Origin: Nepenthes gracilis | Taxonomy: Eukaryota; Streptophyta; Magnoliopsida; Caryophyllales; Nepenthaceae | Assembly: GCA_033239525.1 (NCBI GenBank) | Contig: BSYO01000010.1 | Coordinates: forward strand, 9,575,379 to 9,639,378 | Length of the DNA stretch: 64,000 nucleotides | Reading direction: 5' to 3' | Shown here: positions 37,641-48,680 of the stretch, one piece after another | Layout of the letters: each line of letters opens with the position of its first letter | Position numbering within the stretch: the stretch's first letter is position 1 | Notes under the pieces: generated by a model | Databases searched by the model: none | Told to the model about the DNA's origin: nothing | Seen by the model: the letters and a program-made list of their open reading frames with translations, nothing else | Program-made: the position numbers and the translations under genes

Positions 37641-37710
<70 letters not shown>

Positions 37711-37918
37711 TACGTTTTCTTTTAATCCCAAATTAATTTGATACCCAAACGATCGAGTGGGTATATTCCGGCACCGGCTCAACAATTCCAAATATTCTCC
37801 CAAAATTTTATAATATTTATTTAATTTTTCTCACGCCCGAATTACCCAAAATTATAGAAAATAATAAATAATTCTAATTTAATCCGATAAAAATATTTTA
37901 GAATTTCGGGATATTACA
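35290..37918 (-). mobile_element. 5' LTR of the complete family-A element
   Basis: 2,629 bp, minus-strand edges TGTAATATCCC and GGTCCATCACA. Predicted intron 35823-37344: donor GAG|GCAAGTG, acceptor CTTCCAG|ATAAG, with a CTCAC-type branch site before it. A (TTA)n microsatellite at 37646-37706 and a GA-rich leader follow the usual family-A order. Confidence 0.85.
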
Positions 37919-39130
37919 CCCGCTAAGTTGAAAGAGTTAAAGTAGTAATTACAAAAACTGCTGGATAAGGGCTTCATCAGACTCAGTGTGTCTCCTTAGG
38001 GCGTACCAGTGCTATTTGTAAAGAAGAAAGATGGGACATTGCAATTATGTATCGATTATCATGAGCTAAACAATATCACGATCAAAAATAAATATCCATT
38101 GCCATGGATAGATGATCTATTTGATTAGCTACAAGGGACCTAGGTATTCTCCAAGAATGATATTCGTTCTAGATATCATCAATTAAGGATCGAACAAGAG
38201 GATGTGTCAAAGACTACCTTTCGAATAATGTATGGCCACTACGAGTTTCTGGTCATGTCGTTTGGATTGACCAATGCTCCAGTAATTTTTATGGACCTGA
38301 TGAACCGGGTATTCCAACCATACTTGGACAAGTTTGCAGTCATGTTCATTGATGACATTTTGACTATTCCAAAAGTTATAAGGAGTATGAGACACATCTA
38401 AGAATTGTGCTCTAGACTCTTTGGGAGGAAAGGTTGTACGCTAAACTAAAAAAGTGTCAATTTTGGCTCCAAGAAGTGACATTTCTAGGCAATGTTATTG
38501 CCCAAGGAGGTATTGCAGTTGACCCAAAAAAAAAATTGAAGCAGTTACCAGGTGGAGCCGACCTACAACGGTAACTAAAGTTTAAAGTTTTTGGTATGGC
38601 AGGGTACTATCGTCGGTTCATGAAAAATTTCTCTAAAATTTCTATGACTCTTACTCGATTGATGAAGAATAAAGTTATGTTTAATTGGACAGAGGATTAT
38701 GAGCAGAGATTCCAAGAACTAAAGAAGCAATTAAACTCTACTCCAATTTTGACAATTCTGGAAGGAACGGGCGGATTCATAGTTTATTGTGACGCCTCCA
38801 AAACTAGATTAGCTGTGTTTTAATGTACCATGGGAAGGTAGTTACCTATGGCTCTAGACAACTGAAGGTTTATGAAAAGAACTATCCAACCCACAATCTG
38901 GAATTAGCGGCTGTTGTTTTTGCATTAAAAATATGATGACATTATTTATAAGGAGAGAAATTCGTGCTGTACTTAGATCATAAAAGTCGTAAGTACTTAT
39001 TTTCTCAGAAGGAGCTTAACATGAGATAGAAGAGATGGCTCACTTTCTAAAGAATTATGATTGTGGAATTCAGTATCAACCTAGAAAAGCTAACATTGTA
39101 GCCAACTCTCTTAGTGGCCATATAAATCTC
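37919..39130 (+). pseudogene. gypsy-1 reverse transcriptase and RNase H, decayed
   Basis: RT copies the element RNA to DNA; RNase H removes the RNA. Visible RT landmarks in order: [41 protein letters not shown] (the first catalytic Asp is present), [17 protein letters not shown], and FIDDIL, the YxDD-box equivalent. A frameshift follows near 38370. KCQFWLQEVTFLG, YYRRFMKNFSKI and VYCDASK then mark the connection and RNase H start, and RKANIVANSLS marks its end. Stops at 37997-37999 (for Trp of SPWG) and 38126-38128 (for Gln of DQLQ) disable it. Confidence 0.92.
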
Positions 39131-39657
39131 TTGGAAAGACTATAGATAAAGGAGATGGAAATACTGGATAGTATGAAGCAATATGACATCCAGTCGTCTA
39201 TGAAAGGCAATCGGATGATGTCGGCATATTTTCAGGTTCAGCCCGAGATACTGAAAAAGATAACGGAAGAGTAGGTAAATGATCCATTTCTGATGAGCAT
39301 TGCTGGAGATTTGAATAAAAACTCTAGAGTTGATTTTAACATTCGCACCGATGGAATCCTAAGATTCTGAGATCGAATGTGTGTACTTGATAATGAAGAG
39401 CCGAAAGAGAAAATTTTGAAAGAGGCAATTTTGAAAGAGGCTCATCATTCCAGGTATACTATTCATCTAGGAATCAATAAGATGTATGAAAACTTGAGGA
39501 AGATGTTCTAGTGGAGGAACATGGAGAAGGAAATTATGGCTTTCGTGGGAAGGTGTCTCATTTGCCAGCAGCTAAAGGCTGAGTGAAAGAAGCCTTCAGG
39601 GTTACTATAGCCGCTATCCATTCCTAACTAGAAATGGGAAGACATCACCTTGGATTT
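39131..39657 (+). pseudogene. gypsy-1 integrase N-terminal zinc-binding region, decayed
   Basis: Integrase inserts the DNA copy into the genome. HHSRYTIHLGINKMYENLR and GRCLICQQLK give the His-His-Cys-Cys zinc-binding set of the N-terminal domain. A stop at 39509-39511 replaces a usual Trp. The segment ends in the conserved WEDITLDFVT region, where solo LTR D is inserted (target site GATTT, 39653-39657); the catalytic core resumes at 41874. Confidence 0.9.
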
Positions 39658-41868
39658 TGTGACGGATCATGTTCTAACTAGAAATTAGGATGGTTCCACC
39701 TGCAAAATGGCTGTCAAACTAAATATAAACCTACACTATTTATCTATACAAAAGTATATATATCACAACAACAAGCACACAAGATCCAAAACACCACAAT
39801 CCATTTGTGGCCCCATTCTCATATCTCCAGATACAATGTCGGCACATAAGAGATGCTCTAGACACCTAAAATGAAACCATAATAACTTACGAAAGTATAT
39901 ACAATCATCAACACACAGTAAAACTAAACTTATCTGTACATCATCAATATAACAAATACATGTCGATGAAAATATACAAAAGTCCTCAATACATGAGTAT
40001 AAAACCACAAAATCTAGTCTACAAAATATTCTTCCAAATCCATGGCCTAGCTAACTAGAAATCTCTACTCCATGTCATTGGATATAAGCTTGTACTCATT
40101 TGAAGGTAAGAAAACAGTAAGGAGTGAGCCGAATACTCAGTAAGGCACAGTATAATCAAAGACAATAAATAATATACTCAAAATAAGGTAAGAAAAGGGA
40201 ATAGGAGCATAATACAGATGCATAACATAAAATATGATTAGATGCATTTTTGAAACTCAATTTTCTTTCACATTTTATTTCTGATTCCTTTAGATTTTAA
40301 AATATGTAGAAATTCATTCATTATTTAGAGACTAGGGTTAGTATGCCTTACCAGCTAACGGAGTAGTTGAATGAAGAAAGGAATGTGTATGCATCCACAC
40401 ATTCTAAGATACTACCTACGAACCTTAACTTTAATATCCCGTGGTGGACGATTTACCTTTAACCCGATATACGATGCCAGAAAATATATACCACTATAGT
40501 ATCTCCCATGGTCAAGGAGCATTCTTCGATCTGCCACTGTAATATCTTAAGGTATGCCAAGAAATACTACCCTCTGAAATATAAATTCTTGATCAAGTTT
40601 TATGATTACTTATTCTCAAGGAAAAGTCCACTATACTCTTACACAAAGTTCTCAATCCCTAAAGAACGGTTTATCAAACTTATCAAATTGTGGAGTTTCC
40701 TTCATATACTTTACAGAGTTCTCATATTTCTTTGATATAAATACAAATTGTCATTTGCTTGGAAACTTAAGTCTTTACACGACGTTAAATACATACACAA
40801 ATAAACATAAAGCTTGGAAAAATTAGAAAATCCTTACCACGTTGGGCCAAATAAAATTTTATAACTTTCGGACAATAAATCTCTTCACAAAAGGTATCCA
40901 ACATAATTTTCGGATATACAAAATAATAAATACAAAATACATATGAACAAATACCAAATAATCACATTCATAAGATAGGGTTCTAATTTTCTAAAATCAA
41001 ATCATGTATAAACCCCAAAATAAATGGGCAAAATGGCGGGACGTGAGGTTAGGGTTTTCACAAAATACAATACTGTATAAAACTTCAAAATCAAACACAA
41101 AATTAAGACATAGGTATTTTAAAATACAAGCTTAGACTGATATTTTAACAAAAATACCTTGAGAGAACGGAACAAAAAGTGTAACAAGAGAAAGAAAAGC
41201 ATATAGGTGCACTTGTCTCGACCCGATTTATAACTTTTTCAACTAGCTCCACACTAGAAACGGACCGAGAGCCTTGATCTCCCCTTCTCTTTCTTCTCCT
41301 CCACGTTCTCTCTCTCCTCTCCCTCTTTTGCAACAAAAATGATGATGGAAAAATGGATCACGTGATTAAATACCTAGATTGGCGCCTCGAGTGCTAGTAA
41401 GGCACTAATTAGGCACAACACATTGGAAATCGTGAATCAAGCAAGCATCGGACATGCTTCAGGCACACCCTTTCTAAAATTCAGGCCCCGGGCATGCCTT
41501 GGGCATGGCATTCTTGATTTTGTGCCCTGGTCATGCCTCGGGGGCAGGTCAAGCGTAGTCAGGCCTACAGTGAGCCAACTTCACACATGCACCGTTTGGG
41601 GCCTATTTCAACCATCCTAACCTAATTTGTTACATCTTTGAACTCTAATTTTGATTGTATTAGCTTAATAAATCATGATTATCATAATTTAAAATTTGAA
41701 TCTTATTTGTGGATTAACATTTTGAGGTTTATAATGTCGGCTCCTAATTTTGCCAATTTCAGGTCTTTGGGTTTTTCAATCTAATTTCTCCCATGTCTTT
41801 TGACCTTGATTCATTGATATTAACTTAGTTACTCTCATTTATTATGTTTTAAAGATTTGTACCTTATA
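39658..41868 (-). mobile_element. Solo LTR D, 2.2 kb, inserted in integrase
   Basis: Flanked by perfect 5-bp target-site duplications GATTT (39653-39657 and 41869-41873). On the minus strand it runs TATAAGGTAC to GATCCGTCACA; the start is one base from the usual TGTAAGG. Near 41200-41300 it has a leader block related to the family-A one. The donor-like site reads GAGACAAGTG and the acceptor-like site CTTCAAATGAG, both one G-to-A change from the intact forms in the other families. No interior sequence, so solo. Confidence 0.9.
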
Positions 41869-41873
41869 GATTT

Positions 41874-42813
41874 TGTGACGAGATTGCCAAGGACCCCCAA
41901 AAATTATGATGCTATTTGGATTATTATTGATCGGTTGACAAAATTGGCACATTTCTTGACAATTCGGACAACATACTCCCGCGATCAGTTGGCACAACTA
42001 TACATCAATGAGATTGTTAGACTTCATGGAGTACCGGTGTCAATTGTGTCCGACCGAGACCCCAGATTCATCTCCAAATTTTAGGAGAGTTTACATCGGG
42101 AACTAGGAACAAATCTCAATTTCAGTAAGGCATATCATCCCTAGACGAATGGACAGTCGGAAAGTACTATTCAAATTTTGGAAGATATGCTTAGGGCTAC
42201 GGTGCTTGAGATAAAGGATAATTGGGATGACCATTTGACTTTGGTAGAATTTGCATATAATAACAGTTACCAAGCAAGTATTAAAATGGCACCATTTGAT
42301 GCCTTATATGGGAGGAAATGTTGATCCCCTATTCATAGGGAAGAGAACGGTAATACACAACTTCTCAGCCCAGAAATTATTCAAGAAATGTCTAATAAGA
42401 TAAGAATGATCCATAAAAAATTGAAGACAGTCCAAAGCAAACAGAAATGCTATGCGGATCAAAGAAGATCAGATTTATATTTTGCAGTTGGTGATTATGT
42501 CTTTTTGAAGGTATCACCAAACCAAGACTCGATTTGGACTAATCTTTTCGAAGTGCATAATATATTTCATGTATCGATACTTTGAAAATATTTGCACGAC
42601 CCGACTCATGTTATTGCCTACGAGCCTCTGGCAATTGAAGAGGACCTGTCGTATATTGAAGAACTAGTACAAATATTAGATTAAAAGAATCAAGTACTCC
42701 GGACGAAAACGATTCCCTTAGTAAAAGTCCTATGGTGTAATCACTCTCTGGAAGAAGCCACATGGGAGCGGGAAGAAGAAATCCGTAATAAATATCCTCA
42801 TTTATTTTCTTGA
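41874..42813 (+). pseudogene. gypsy-1 integrase core and chromodomain, decayed
   Basis: The catalytic acidic triad is in place: Asp in IIIDRLTK, Asp in VSDRDPRF, and Glu in [28 protein letters not shown] and YGRK follow. Stops lie at 42082-42084 (for Trp), 42142-42144 (for Gln) and 42322-42324 (for Arg). After FLKVSP (about 42515) the reading jumps to VHNIFHVSIL, so about 100 to 130 bases of the usual GPF region are lost. The C-terminus is a chromodomain: YIEELVQIL, KTIPLVKVLW, EEATWEREEEIRNKYPHLF, ending at a TGA at 42811-42813. Chromodomains steer such elements to marked chromatin. This places gypsy-1 among chromoviruses, Tekay/Del-like. Confidence 0.92.
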
Positions 42814-42867
42814 GATATGTAAATTTCTTAAATTTTAAAAATGAAATTTTTATAAGAATGGTAGGAT

Positions 42868-43323
42868 TGTAAGGCCCGCATTCAATGATATCATTGCTAT
42901 ATATATAATTACCTATTTCTCTCATATTTCCTTTATCTATATTCATCGGTATTTCACTTTGAATCACAATGGAATAAAATTTGTATATTAATTCTAGCCC
43001 GATCATTTCTTTTCAACACGAAAAAGGGTCATGCAAAATTCTCTCGGGATGCCGTTATGAGAAAAATTAAATCCAATGGATTGGTTAAGAGATCCGAATG
43101 GCAACCGAATTAATTCTAAAGGATGAAAGGATAGTTTGCCATTGAAATTGACCCGATTAGTAATCAAATTAAAATCTGGTTGTGGACGAAAGACCCGGGA
43201 AACAATGTGATTAAAGCCCAGCTATGATGGCAGGCAAAATTTAGCTAAGAGGGAATCATGAAATCTAATTTTTCTAGCCTTGATTCTCCACGGCAGTAGC
43301 CCACATAAATCAAAATCAAAATC
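42868..43323 (+). mobile_element. gypsy-1 3' LTR, first part
   Basis: Starts TGTAAGGCCCG after a weak polypurine tract (about 42852-42867). Ends where the LINE is inserted; TCAAAATCAAAATC at 43310-43323 is the left target-site copy. The LTR resumes at 51698, giving a total length of about 4.1 kb. Confidence 0.8.
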
Positions 43324-43519
43324 TTTGTTTTTTGGTAAGTAAATTGTATTAAGATAAAAATAAAAATTACAAACAGCAATATTCTATCTCCAAATATTTT
43401 ACCGACTTAGAGTTAGAACAAAGATGTTAGGGCATTCCCCGAACACCATGGAACATATCATGAACCCAAAGAAAACTACTGAAGGAAACAATCGGAGATA
43501 CATCTGTTATTTGCCTTCA

Positions 43520-44820
43520 ACCAAACCGTCCAAAATGTAAAAACACAAGCTAGGCAAGTTGGAGATAATAGAGACCTCGTGCACCGCGCTTCACCATTTT
43601 CAACCGGGCCATCTGTGCGCCATTTAGTACCTTGGGCACTCAACGTGTTGACCGGGAAAACCAAAAGGCCATTCATTCTGGTAAAACCAAAAGGAAGCAG
43701 GTACTCCAAGCAAACGGTAAAAATGATTCATATCGGTCAAACCAAACTAAACCGCCCACAAAGCACCATCCGCTCCATATCGGCAGAAACCAAACTGTCC
43801 TAAGCCAATCCATACTGGTAAATCCAAGAAGGCAATCCACACTGGGCATGAAAATGCATACTGGGCAAATGGCACAAGACCGGCCAAATTGACCAAACCG
43901 ACATAAATGTGCATATTGGCAAACCAGATAGCAAGAAGGCATTTCGTCCGAAATGCTTTTTTTTTACTCCATTCTGGTGAGTTGCATCAAATCAACATAA
44001 ACACATCATACCGGGCAAAAAGACAAGACCGTCCAAAAACGCCCATACCGTCAATAAGACACAAACCAGCAAACCAGACAGAAAGAAAGCAATCCTACCG
44101 ATATGTTCATTTATTATTTTTCTCTCTTTTTTTTTATAAATCCTACTGGCATGATGCGACGAATTGAGAAGTAACATCATACCGGGCAATAGGAACAAGA
44201 CCTGCCAGCAAATGCCCCCATACCGACAAGAAGCACATTCCGACAAAAGCCAATCATGCCAAATGATCCACATCAGTAAGTAACCATACCGGGCATATTA
44301 CACCTAACCGGCACAATACCCAAATCGGGAAAACACCATTCTGGGCAAAAAACACCACACCTATTTTTTTAACATACCAGCACCCATACCGGTAGGATAC
44401 AACATGCCGACAAAAAGCAATAAAGCGGAAAAATCACCAAACCGACAAAATACACCAACCCACCATCAAGCACCAAACTGGCATTATACCCATACCGGAA
44501 AAATACCCCACACCGACGGATAATCCAACTCGGCAAGCACAGGATACCATGCAAAAACTCAAACCTACCAAACACGCCCATACCGACAAAATGACATAAA
44601 CCGGCAAGCCAGTCAAGAAAAAAGCAAACCGGCTAGTATGCAATTTTTTTTGTTAGTAAGACGGGATAAAACACCATATCGCGACATTCACCATACAGGC
44701 AAAAGCTAATTACCAACACCACAATCAAACCAATAAAAATATCACACCGGGCAAAGGGTATATGACCGACCAAATGTCCCTAAACCGATGTGGCTGCTTA
44801 TCTCAGCCAACAATACACTG
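43520..44820 (-). repeat. LINE 3' region with degenerate CGG-containing short repeats
   Basis: On the plus strand, words such as ACCGGCAA, ACCGACAAAA and CATACCGGGCAAA recur about every 15 to 30 bp for more than 1 kb. On the minus (sense) strand this reads as TTTGCCGGTATGG-like units. No strict period. Several Cys/Gly/Val-rich open frames here are by-products of the repeats. The region is most simply a repeat-expanded 3' UTR. Confidence 0.6.
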
Positions 44821-44829
44821 TCAAGCACA

Positions 44830-45680
44830 TTAGCCTTTAGCGCCCCTGGGTTTCTTAAGATTGGATTTTCAATGTTTATGGGACATCAATTGCCTTAATG
44901 ATCCTTCCTGCTCAGACCTAGAAGGACTTGTAACTTGATTGGCCACCTCCTGAACTTGATCTCCAAGAATACTCTCTTATGAGGCAATTTCATCAATGAT
45001 ATGAAGGCCCTCCACCAAGCCACCCTGTTGGATTAAACGGCGCTTTGGTGATTCAGTATCCGCTTTCAAACAAATTTCCAAAAGACCATAACTGCCTACC
45101 TCCCATTAGAGGATAAAGAAGCAATGTATGGCTGAGAAGTCTTAGCTTTCACCAACATCATGATAGCACTTGATAATGTATCAAGAAAACCATCTTGATC
45201 CGCCACTACCAGAGAAGGAGCCTTGTAATCAGCCCTCTCTTTACTATCAGTAGAGATTTGCTTCTCAATAATCTCATTAGGCAAACAATTTTCTAGGAGA
45301 CCACACATTGTCTGCCTCCCTTCCAGGGATAAAGAAGCAAGATAAGTATGAGCAACTTTTGCCTCCATTAGCATCTAGATAGCATCAATTATAGTTCCGT
45401 AAAAACCGGCCTGATCAGCCACTACCAAAGTAGGAGCCTCACGCTCTACAGTAACCTCTCCATGATCAGAACCAAGAGCAGGCCGGCAGCAACAATGCAA
45501 TTGGTTACAAGAATGATCAAGTTGCTGCTCAGCATTCCTACTAATTGTCCTCTGGGGAATCACCAAGCCACGCATCAAACCCTCCCAGTCTCCAACCAAG
45601 GAATTCCCTTGGCCAGTACTATCAAAGGCATCAATCCCTCTCGATACATGTGATGTATCCATAGCACTCCCAGCACCCGC
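44830..45680 (-). pseudogene. LINE ORF1, C-terminal part with an internal duplication
   Basis: Continues the ORF1 reading after the nested LINE fragment: AGSAMDTSHVSRGIDAFD opens it and a basic KKPRGAKG stretch lies near its end, as common for the C-terminus of plant LINE ORF1 proteins. A segment of about 72 residues is present twice in tandem (about 45223-45438 and 45007-45222), each with APSLVVADQ or APTLVVADQ followed by YIASLS or YLASLS. One in-frame stop near 45374 separates the halves. Confidence 0.65.
45007..45438 (-). repeat. Tandem 216-bp (72-codon) duplication within LINE ORF1
   Basis: Two adjacent in-frame copies with the landmarks LVVADQ-GF, AI-MLV/E-AK, and ASLS-GRQ. They have diverged considerably, which suggests the duplication predates this insertion. 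Confidence 0.65.
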
Positions 45681-46460
45681 TAGGAGGTTGTAATAAGTTA
45701 AAAAAAAACTTTTTTGGCCTTTCGGGTGTTTGTGTTTTTGCTCTCTGTTGTGCTGGCATGCGTCTAGTTGCCAGCATCCTCTAAAAACAAATTTCTTTGG
45801 TATTCTAGTAGATATGCAATTTGCTCTCTGTTGCGTTGGACTGCGTCTTATTGCCGGCATTCTCTTTTGCCTTTTTTTTAAAAGAAGTTTCTTTGGACGG
45901 TCTTCTCTCACATCCGACGTGGATGGACTTCCTAGCATCCCTGAAATGCTTGACTATGGACGAAATGGAGTCTAAAGGTTTGGAATGGATCAGATGCTCG
46001 AGGACGATGTACTTTATTGCTATCTGGGTTGCCTTTTTTGGTTTCTTGCCGGTTTGATCACTTTGGCCGGTTTGTGACATTCCATCTGATATGTTGTACC
46101 CTAGATTCTTTTTTAGGTGTGCATCCCTTTGACGGTTTGGTCGACTTGACTGCTTGCTGATAGCAAATCTACGGCTGGCAGATTGTTGGTTTGGTGAGTA
46201 TTGCCAGATTACAGGATTGACTAGTATGGCTTGCTAATATGCTTGGCGACGGATTGGTTGAGGGCTCTAAGTTGATGCCACTCTGATTGTTTTCTTTATT
46301 TTGTTACTTTACCTTCGATTTCATGACATGATTCATAGTTCTCGGAGAATGCCCCAACTTCTTTGGTCTAAATACAAGTCGATAAAACACTTGGAGATAG
46401 CCCATTGATTCTATATTCTTTTTCTTTTTCATTAATGCAATTTAATTACTTACAAAAAAA
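45681..46460 (+). mobile_element. 5'-truncated LINE copy (3' end only)
   Basis: Bracketed by CTCCCAGCACCCGC (45667-45680) and CTCCAGCACCCGC (46461-46473), a 13-bp target-site duplication with one indel, in ORF1 of the older LINE. It ends ATTACTTACAAAAAAA. Its last 150 bp match, in reverse complement, the 3' end of the host LINE at 43324-43500, so both are the same LINE family. Only 780 bp were copied, typical of incomplete LINE reverse transcription. Confidence 0.85.
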
Positions 46461-46473
46461 CTCCAGCACCCGC

Positions 46474-47838
46474 ATTAGGTCGAGATTTGAAAATCTGACC
46501 GACATCAGGAACAGATACATCATAAAGTTGAAGAACTTCAAAGGCATTAGAGGTTTTCAATGAAGGAGTGGAAACCTGGACAGTCACCAGCCTAGTGAGT
46601 GGAGTAGCAACATCTCGAGCCTTCTAAATGTTAGGGCATTAGAGGATTGCCCATCTTGTACAATTTTACCAGAAGGCCTATAAACCCGCTTAGATTTGGA
46701 AAGGAAAATAGTGTGACCAGATTGGAAGGAATGGTCACCTCGATCAATCTTCTACTGGTAATCCACATCAACATCCACATGAGTCGTGCCAAAATAAGAC
46801 AGCACCTCCAAATTTAACCTGACCTTGGAAGGAAGAACCGCACCAGCTCCTACTTCAACACATACTCGAGCATATTACATACGATCCGTTTTGGCTATGT
46901 TAGCATCCAATTGAATGGGTTTTCCAACAGCACTAGTGATCCAACTAAGATTAAGAGGCATCAAGAATTCCACTGGCACATTAAACAAATTAATCCATAT
47001 GGAAAAAGTCTTATATTCCTCCTTACATAGAGGCAACCCTGGGATCCATCGCTTGAGGAACAAAGATTTCCCAGCAAAGGTCCAAGCGACAACATCCAAA
47101 CACTTCTCCATCATAACTGGAGATGCAAACCGGAAGAAAAAGAAACCAAAGAAATTTCCAACCATATGACAAATCCCAAAATGTGCCCAGATTTTCCAAG
47201 CAATGAAGTTGACGGCATGGAAGTGCAGAGGTTTATTGAAGAAGTAGCCCACCAAAGTGGCACCCCAAATCTCCTCCCCTTGTTTGATAATTTCAGGAGG
47301 TGGTGAGTTAAAAGCAGTATCACCTTTAACTTTCTGAGGAGGAAAGAATCTCATCAGCACAATAAGGGACAAATTTTCCTTTTGGACAACAGTCGACCAT
47401 GACGGAGGAAAGGAGTCATTCAAATTTCTAGAATGAGCATTCACGGAAGAGCAAACATACATATTTGCAGGCAAAGGGTTTAGCCAATTGTTTAACAAGT
47501 CGGATTCAGTGACAACAGGGCAAACCCCAACCAGGTGAATGCCAAACAAAGAAGCCAACGCAGCAGGCTCGCCCAAACATACCTCAAAATTAATCGCACT
47601 AGAGACGAGCAAAGGACAATCCACTTGGCCGAACCCTGAATACTTCCAAAAAAACCCAATGAATGAATAGAATGAGCATAAGGACCACCAGAGTAATCAG
47701 AAAGAGGAGGGCACAATGGATCAAAAGCTGATGACAATGAAGAATCTATTGGAGTGGGACTAGAGATAGGTAGCGCAGGAAAGATGCTCCCTGAAACAGT
47801 AGGAAAGGCAGAGGATGAAAGTAGCGATGTAGTGGAGA
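46474..47838 (-). pseudogene. LINE ORF1, central part with DUF4283 domain
   Basis: The protein matches the DUF4283-type region of plant L1 ORF1 (an RNA-binding, Gag-like role in the LINE particle). Landmarks on the minus strand: EEIWGATLVGYFF, WKIWAHFGI, FFRFASPVMMEKCLD, GKSLFLKRWIPGLPL, FSIWINLFNVPVEF, and GKPIQLDANIAKTDR, followed after a stop (46875) by YARVCVEVGAGAVLPSKV. The open piece 46875-47624 is 249 residues. N-terminal Ser/Pro-rich sequence continues to 47838, where solo LTR E separates it from the start. Stops and at least one shift further 3' disable it. Confidence 0.88.
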
Positions 47839-48680
47839 GTGCCTATAACGACCCAGCTTCTGAAGTATGGAAAATCCCAGTCATCGAGTCAAAATAATCA
47901 AAGAATCAGTCCGGTTTTTCTAAGTGAAGAAATTAGTCCGGTTTCCTTAAGGCAAAAATCAAGTTCGATTTTGTGCAGTCCGGCTTTGAGCATGTGAAAA
48001 TCCAGTCTGCCCTTTTTACATGAAAAATCAACTCTAGCCCTTTGAAAAAGAAGTCCGTCTTCTCTTAGCGTAAAAGAAGTCCGTCCTCCCTTAATGTAAA
48101 AGTAGTTCGGCCTTTCACTTAAGCTGAAATCAAGCCCGGCCTTGTGTGTTGGTAAAGCCGAAGTAAAATTGTGGGTGCAAGGAGAATAAAATCGAAGTTT
48201 ATGAAAAGGTAATGGACGGAGTGAATAATAAGTGAAAGAATTAACCGGATTCAAAGAACATTGACCGGATTGGAAGAGTTGACCGGATTTGAGGGTGTTA
48301 ACCGGAATGGAAGAAGATATTGGCCAGACTAGAATTGGAGTGTCGACCGGCAGCATTGGTTGGCCGAAATAAATTAATAGAACTAAAGAAAAAAGTAAAC
48401 TTCACTTAGAATCCAACTAGGCAGCAACCAAAAAGGAGTAGGTAAACTAATCTAGTTACTTCCACCTACAGTCTGCAAACAAGTATGGGAGTAAGTAACC
48501 TACCTCCACTTACCCATCTACTCCCTCCTCTTTATATATCGGACCTAGTTGAGGGGTAGTGGGAGTTTCTGGCGCCAAGGGAAAATAAGGAGCGAGGAAG
48601 AAGGGAGTGAAGAGAGAGCTCCAAGACGGTAAAAACCGACTGTCAGGCAAGGAGGGAAGAATTTTGAGTCAACCCGTCAG

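Larger units (their letters stand above)
28506..37918 (-). mobile_element. Complete non-autonomous LTR retrotransposon, family A, 9.4 kb
   Basis: Structure on the minus strand: 5' LTR 35290-37918, PBS 35277-35287, interior 31142-35289 (4.1 kb), polypurine tract 31142-31154, 3' LTR 28506-31141. Target-site duplication CCTGC (28501-28505) versus CCCGC (37919-37923), one mismatch. LTRs begin TGTAAYAT and end CACA. The interior has no readable gag, protease, RT or integrase, which fits the LARD-type description (large non-autonomous derivative). Its 3' terminus shares the Tekay/Del sequence GAGGAYAAAATTT plus purine tract, so a Tekay-type partner probably moved it. Inserted into gypsy-1 pol. Confidence 0.85.

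Noticed and set aside
37919..42813. A functional reverse transcriptase or integrase gene
   Set aside because: Catalytic motifs are readable but stops, frameshifts, a 2.2-kb solo LTR and an internal deletion break the frame; it is a pseudogene.
43579..44643. Cys-rich small proteins on either strand of the LINE 3' region
   Set aside because: They come from degenerate CGG-containing repeats; no signal peptide plus conserved Cys spacing, and no similarity between neighbouring frames beyond the repeat.
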